From Plantibacter sp050587525 (GTDB taxonomy: Bacteria > Actinomycetota > Actinomycetes > Actinomycetales > Microbacteriaceae): a stretch of DNA of 64,000 nt. A program made the position numbers and the translations under genes. A model generated the notes under the pieces. The model did no database searches. It had not been told where the DNA came from and was given only the letters and a program-made list of their open reading frames with translations. Where the stretch lies: the NCBI RefSeq assembly GCF_050587525.1, contig NZ_JBOBFT010000007.1, positions 62,001 to 126,000 on the forward strand. Reading direction: 5' to 3'. Below, piece by piece: positions 60,385 through 64,000 of the stretch (the stretch's first letter is position 1; the number at the start of each line of letters is the position of its first letter).

Positions 60385-62240
60385 AGGTTCACCTCCGCTC
60401 GTGCAGCTTCGTTCTCTTCGTCTTCGAGACTCGAGATCACGTACTTGTAGTGCTCGTTCTCCTGGAGCAGCGTGGAGTGCCGTCCGACCGCGGTGATGCG
60501 GCCGTCCTCCAGGAGCGCGACGCGGTCCGCCAGCATGACGGTGCTCGGACGGTGGGCCACGATGAGTGCGGTCGTCGCGGCGAGCACTCGGCGCAGCGCC
60601 GCTTCGACGAGGGCCTCCGTGTCGACGTCGAGCGCCGACAGTGGGTCGTCGAGGACGAGGATGGCAGGCCTGGCCGCGACGGCGCGCGCGAGGGCGAGCC
60701 GCTGACGCTGCCCGCCGGAGAGGCTGAGCCCCTCCTCACCCACGGTCGTGTCGACGCCGTCGGGGAGCTCGTCGACGAAGCCCGCCTGGGCGATGTCGAG
60801 CGCTTCCCGCAGCACACGATCCGCTTCCGGAGAATCGAGGTCGAGGTCGTCACGACCGAGGAGCACGTTCGCCTTCACGCTCGCGGAGAAGAGCGTCGCG
60901 TCCTCGAACGCCATTGCGATGTGCCGGCGCAGCTCCTCGCGGGTCAGGTCGCGGATGTCCACACCGTCCACCTTGATGCTGCCGCCCGTCACGTCGTACA
61001 GACGCGTCGTGAGCGCGGTGAACGTCGACTTGCCCGATCCGGTCAGACCGACGAGCGCCATCGTCTCGCCCGGTTCGAGCCGCAGGTCGATGCCGTTCAG
61101 GATGTCCGGGTAGCGCTCCGGCGAGTCCTGGTAGCGGAAGTGGACGTCCTCGAAGACGAGCTCGCCCTTCGGCTCCGTGATCGTCTTCGGGTGCTCAGGG
61201 TCGGTGATGGTGTTCACCGAGTCCATGACCTCGAAGTAGCGGTCCGTCGCCGTCCGGGTGTCGAACGTCATCGCGAGCAGGAAGCCGATGGACTCGATCG
61301 GGAACCGCAGCACGGTCGCCGTGGCGAAGAACGCGAACAGCTGACCGACCGTGAGCTGGTCGATCGACGCGAGCCACAGGCCGGCGAGCAGGCACAGCGC
61401 GAACGCGATGTCCGGGAGCAGCACGAGCCACAGCCAGATCCCGGCGATCGCCTTGGCCTTCTCGATCTCGGTGCCGCGGAGGTCCTCGGCCTGTGAGGAG
61501 AAGTTCTTGAGCGCGTGCTTGCCGCGCCCGAACGCCTTGAGGACACGGATGCCGTGCACCGACTCCTCGACGGCCGTCGCGAGGTCGCCCGCCTGGTCCT
61601 GGCTGCGGCGCGCGATGATCGAGTACCGCGCCTCGAACCGGAATCCGTAGATCCAGATCGGGATGGCAAGGGCGATGAAGATGAGCCCGAGCAGCCAGTT
61701 CCACGTGAACAGGATGACGGCGCCGATCACGATCGTGATGCCGTTGACGATGAGCAGCACGAAGCCGAAGGAGATCCACCGGCGGATGAGGCCGAGGTCG
61801 CTCACGGCACGCGAGAGCAGCTGGCCGCTCTGCCACCGGTCGTGGAAGTTGACGGGCAGGTCCTGCAGCTTCGCGAAGAGCGCGTTGCGCATGGTCGCTT
61901 CGATGCGAGTTCCCGGTGTGAGCACGAACCAGCGGCGGAGCGCGATCATGACCGCTTCGACGACTCCGAGCCCGAGGACGAGGATGACGGCCGGCCACAC
62001 CTGATTGGAGTCGCCAGAGGACAGAGGACCGTCGACGAGGGATTGGAGGATGAGCGGGATCCCGAGCGCGACGAGGCCGGCACCGAGCGCCGCGACCATG
62101 CCCAGGTAGATGCGGGGCATCGCGGGCTTGGCGAACGGGTAGATGCGGGACAGCGCTTTGAGCGTGTTCATGCGCGGCTGTTCAGGAGGTCGTTGTGCGG
62201 TGGACTGGTCGGTACGGCGGTCGTCGCCGGTCGATGACAT
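60381..62240 (-). CDS. ABC exporter half-transporter with altered Walker B (heterodimer subunit)
   Basis: 619-residue exporter-type ABC protein. Membrane domain about 45-340; ATPase domain about 375-610. Walker A is GLTGSGKST and the signature is canonical (LSGGQRQRLALARA). Walker B reads ILVLDDPLSALD, with aspartate where the catalytic glutamate should be. This is the degenerate-site half of TM287/288- or LmrCD-like heterodimers. AAGGAAC lies nine bases before the ATG. A leader peptide ORF and a long leader precede it, suggesting regulated expression. Confidence 0.92.
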   Translation of the reverse strand: MSSTGDDRRTDQSTAQRPPEQPRMNTLKALSRIYPFAKPAMPRIYLGMVAALGAGLVALGIPLILQSLVDGPLSSGDSNQVWPAVILVLGLGVVEAVMIALRRWFVLTPGTRIEATMRNALFAKLQDLPVNFHDRWQSGQLLSRAVSDLGLIRRWISFGFVLLIVNGITIVIGAVILFTWNWLLGLIFIALAIPIWIYGFRFEARYSIIARRSQDQAGDLATAVEESVHGIRVLKAFGRGKHALKNFSSQAEDLRGTEIEKAKAIAGIWLWLVLLPDIAFALCLLAGLWLASIDQLTVGQLFAFFATATVLRFPIESIGFLLAMTFDTRTATDRYFEVMDSVNTITDPEHPKTITEPKGELVFEDVHFRYQDSPERYPDILNGIDLRLEPGETMALVGLTGSGKSTFTALTTRLYDVTGGSIKVDGVDIRDLTREELRRHIAMAFEDATLFSASVKANVLLGRDDLDLDSPEADRVLREALDIAQAGFVDELPDGVDTTVGEEGLSLSGGQRQRLALARAVAARPAILVLDDPLSALDVDTEALVEAALRRVLAATTALIVAHRPSTVMLADRVALLEDGRITAVGRHSTLLQENEHYKYVISSLEDEENEAARAEVNL

Positions 62241-62442
62241 TGCGGATGTTCCTTGCAGAGAGGTGCGCTCGGACGTGCATGGGTCCGGCTGGATGGGATG
62301 GAGAGCGAGAGCTGGCGGGTGCGGGTGCGATGTCCCGGCCCGGCGACCGTGCGGCGGTGGCGCGGCTTCGTTGGACGGTTGCCGACGGCTGTGGGCGGGC
62401 GGATCGGTGATCCGGCGCTCCGATGCGGTCTGGCGGCAGCGG
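62241..62442 (-). other. Leader region between the small ORF and the ABC exporter
   Basis: 202 bases with no coding potential on the minus strand. Together with 62563-62872 it makes up most of the 632-base gap between the exporter and the aldehyde dehydrogenase genes. No clear terminator hairpin with a T-run is visible. Its length and position between a well-translated short ORF and the exporter start suit a translation-coupled or Rho-dependent attenuator, which is inference. Confidence 0.35.
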
Positions 62443-62562
62443 CTACAGCGGCCTGGAGGCTACGGCGAGGTGTCGTCCGGCGATGAAGGCGCGGGAGACT
62501 GGACCGGCGACGAAGCCACGAGCATACCCAGGGATATCCGCGGTGGGGGTCGTGTTCGACAT
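62443..62562 (-). CDS. Possible 39-residue leader peptide upstream of the ABC exporter
   Basis: Short ORF MSNTTPTADIPGYARGFVAG... ending SRPL. It has one of the best ribosome binding sites in the window: AGGAGG (62569-62574) six bases before ATG. A promoter-like pair lies about 100 bases upstream. The peptide has no signal or membrane segment and is basic in its second half. Lying in the long leader of an exporter operon, it could be a regulatory uORF read by stalled ribosomes, as known upstream of antibiotic-resistance genes. It could also be a real small protein. Confidence 0.5.
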   Translation of the reverse strand: MSNTTPTADIPGYARGFVAGPVSRAFIAGRHLAVASRPL

Positions 62563-62667
62563 GACGTTCCTCCTCATCCTGTTGGGTGGCTCCGCCTCAG
62601 ACGTGTACAGGGGCACGGGAGCGGCGAGCAGCACGGGTTCCGACGAGCGAAGCGGGTGCAGCAGACC

Positions 62668-62697
62668 AGACTATGCGGTCGTGCAGACCTCACGCAA
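62668..62697 (-). promoter_or_regulatory. Probable promoter of the leader ORF and ABC exporter operon
   Basis: On the minus strand TTGCGT (62697-62692) and TAGTCT (62673-62668) are separated by 18 bases, a good sigma-70-type match. Transcription would start near 62661, giving about 420 bases of leader before the exporter start codon. Confidence 0.5.
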
Positions 62698-62872
62698 CCA
62701 TGTATGCATTCGCACGCAACAATCTGCTCGCCCAGTAGCAGATCCAACGACTGCTCCCGACGGATTGAGGGGTTGGGAATGCGGTTTCCCTGGTATTCTC
62801 GGAGTCGTGCCGCACCGTCGCAGGCATTCATCACCCGACCGGTCGAGGTCGAGAAGGAACAGGTCATCGCCC

Positions 62873-64000
62873 ATGTCCACGAGCACCGCACAGTACCCCG
62901 CGATCGAACTCCTCGTCGACGGACGATGGATCGGCACCGCGGACCGCGAGAGCGCACCCATCGAGAACCCGGCCACGCGGGGCGAGATCGGCGCGGTCCC
63001 CCTCGCCGTCGAGGCCGACATCGATGCGGCACTCGCCGCTGCAGACCGCGCGTTCGAACCATGGCGCGACCTCTCGCCCCACCGTCGTACCGCCATCCTC
63101 ATGCGCGCCGCCGAACTGCTCCGCGAGCGACGCGACGACATCGCAGTCGCCATGACCCTCGAGAACGGGAAGCCGTACGGCGACTCCCTCGGCGAGGTCG
63201 ACTACACCGCCGACATCATCGACTCGCTCGCCACCGAGGGACCCCGTCGCTTCGGCGCCGTGCTCCCGACCGGAGCCGACGAGGGACGCACACTCGTCGT
63301 GCCGGAGCCCGTCGGACCCGTCGCAGCGTTCACGCCCTGGAACTACCCGTTGACGGTTCCGGGACGGAAGATCGCGGCCGCCCTCGCCGCCGGTTGCACG
63401 GTCATCATCAAAGCTGCGGAGGAGACGCCGGCGAGCGCCGTCGCCCTCGCCCACGCCCTCGTCGACGCGGGCCTGCCCGACGGCGTCCTCAACCTGTTGT
63501 TCGGCGACCCGGCCCAGATCTCCGAGCGCCTCATCGCCTCGCGCGTCATCCGCAAGGTCTCGTTCACCGGCTCGATCGGCGTCGGCAAGCACCTCGCGAC
63601 GCTCGCGGGCGCGGCCGCCAAGCCGACGATGCTCGAACTCGGCGGACACGCACCGGTCATCGTCTTCGAGGACGCCGACGTCGACGAGGTCGCACTGCAG
63701 TCCCTCGGCAGCAAGATCCACAACTCGGGCCAGTCCTGCGGCTCCCCCACCCGCTTCTACCTGCACGAGAGCATCCACGACCGCTTCGTGGCGCGCTTCG
63801 CCGAACTGCTCGAGCAGGTGAGGCTCGGCGACGGCTTCGACCCGTCGACCGAGATGGGACCGCTCGCGAACGCTCGACGGTACGCGGCCATGCAGCCGCT
63901 CGTCGACGACGCCGTGGCGCGGGGTGCGGGCCTCGCCGCCGGCGGCACGGGCGATGACACCGCCGGCTACTTCTACCGGCCGACGCTCCTCACGCGTGTT
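62873..64000 (+). CDS. Aldehyde dehydrogenase (succinate-semialdehyde type), 3' end outside the window
   Basis: 376 codons are present and the frame is still open at base 64000. It is an NAD(P)-dependent aldehyde dehydrogenase. Cofactor and substrate motifs are VAAFTPWNYPLTVPGRKIAAAL (about 150-170) and VSFTGSIGVGKHL. The general-base glutamate is in MLELGGHAPVIVFEDAD, and the catalytic cysteine in NSGQSCGSPTRFYLHE (about 285-300). The order resembles GabD-like enzymes, but the substrate is unproven. ATG at 62873 follows AAGGAA at some distance; a TATTCT -10-like element lies at 62793-62798. Confidence 0.92.
   Translation, partial: MSTSTAQYPAIELLVDGRWIGTADRESAPIENPATRGEIGAVPLAVEADIDAALAAADRAFEPWRDLSPHRRTAILMRAAELLRERRDDIAVAMTLENGKPYGDSLGEVDYTADIIDSLATEGPRRFGAVLPTGADEGRTLVVPEPVGPVAAFTPWNYPLTVPGRKIAAALAAGCTVIIKAAEETPASAVALAHALVDAGLPDGVLNLLFGDPAQISERLIASRVIRKVSFTGSIGVGKHLATLAGAAAKPTMLELGGHAPVIVFEDADVDEVALQSLGSKIHNSGQSCGSPTRFYLHESIHDRFVARFAELLEQVRLGDGFDPSTEMGPLANARRYAAMQPLVDDAVARGAGLAAGGTGDDTAGYFYRPTLLTRV

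Overview
This is a high-GC (about two-thirds G+C) actinobacterial chromosome segment. Gene content, codon use, many four-base ATGA stop/start overlaps, probable leaderless genes and a dispersed intergenic repeat built around TTCGACAGGCTCAGTGAC all suggest the family Microbacteriaceae, for example a Plantibacter- or Curtobacterium-like bacterium. The genus is an inference. I see no prophage, transposase, CRISPR array or rRNA. The window is mostly core metabolism and sugar-uptake loci, broken up by small regulatory and repetitive elements.

Layout. 1-2.1 kb: end of the phosphate importer operon pstC-pstA-pstB. 2.2-3.8 kb: membrane anti-sigma factor and its ECF sigma factor (RskA/SigK type). 3.9-6.4 kb: a branched RNA hairpin, a conserved gene of unknown function, a DinB-like protein, and a methyltransferase bracketed by a perfect 104-bp duplication, next to tRNA-Lys. 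6.5-8.4 kb: two membrane proteins. 8.5-11.7 kb: a DeoR-type repressor divergent from galT-galK. 11.7-12.9 kb: a DUF559-type gene bracketed by two related, covarying palindromes. 12.9-15.4 kb: glyA and folD under a ZTP riboswitch. 15.6-18.5 kb: beta-N-acetylhexosaminidase and an LtrA-like membrane protein. 19.1-21.1 kb: an ECF sigma factor fused to a membrane anchor and a long extracellular-type tail. 21-24.5 kb: an MFS exporter, a secreted protein, purU and a DUF2568 protein. 24.5-27 kb: nagA with an FAD-linked oxidase.

27-35 kb is a mannitol PTS locus that also carries the general PTS proteins EI and HPr, divergent from its MtlR activator. 35-43 kb is an amino-sugar locus: an ABC importer with a ROK sugar kinase and nagB, then a nagE-type PTS permease. 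43-51 kb is an alpha-mannoside locus: GH38 mannosidase, ABC importer and ROK repressor. 51-58.4 kb: small envelope proteins, an HxlR/SDR pair, NADP-isocitrate dehydrogenase, a GNAT acetyltransferase, an alkyltransferase-like protein and a two-component system. 58.5-62.7 kb: a heterodimeric ABC exporter with a probable leader peptide. The window ends inside an aldehyde dehydrogenase gene.

How it fits together. Chitin- or peptidoglycan-derived sugars can be trimmed by the hexosaminidase, imported by the ABC and PTS systems, phosphorylated, deacetylated (NagA) and deaminated (NagB) to fructose-6-phosphate. Mannitol, galactose and alpha-mannosides feed the same central pathways. GlyA, FolD and PurU form a one-carbon set, two of them under ZTP sensing. 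The observations most worth following are the palindrome-bracketed DUF559 gene, the 104-bp duplication around the methyltransferase, the fused sigma factor, the ZTP riboswitch with its TTG start, and the leader ORF before the ABC exporter.
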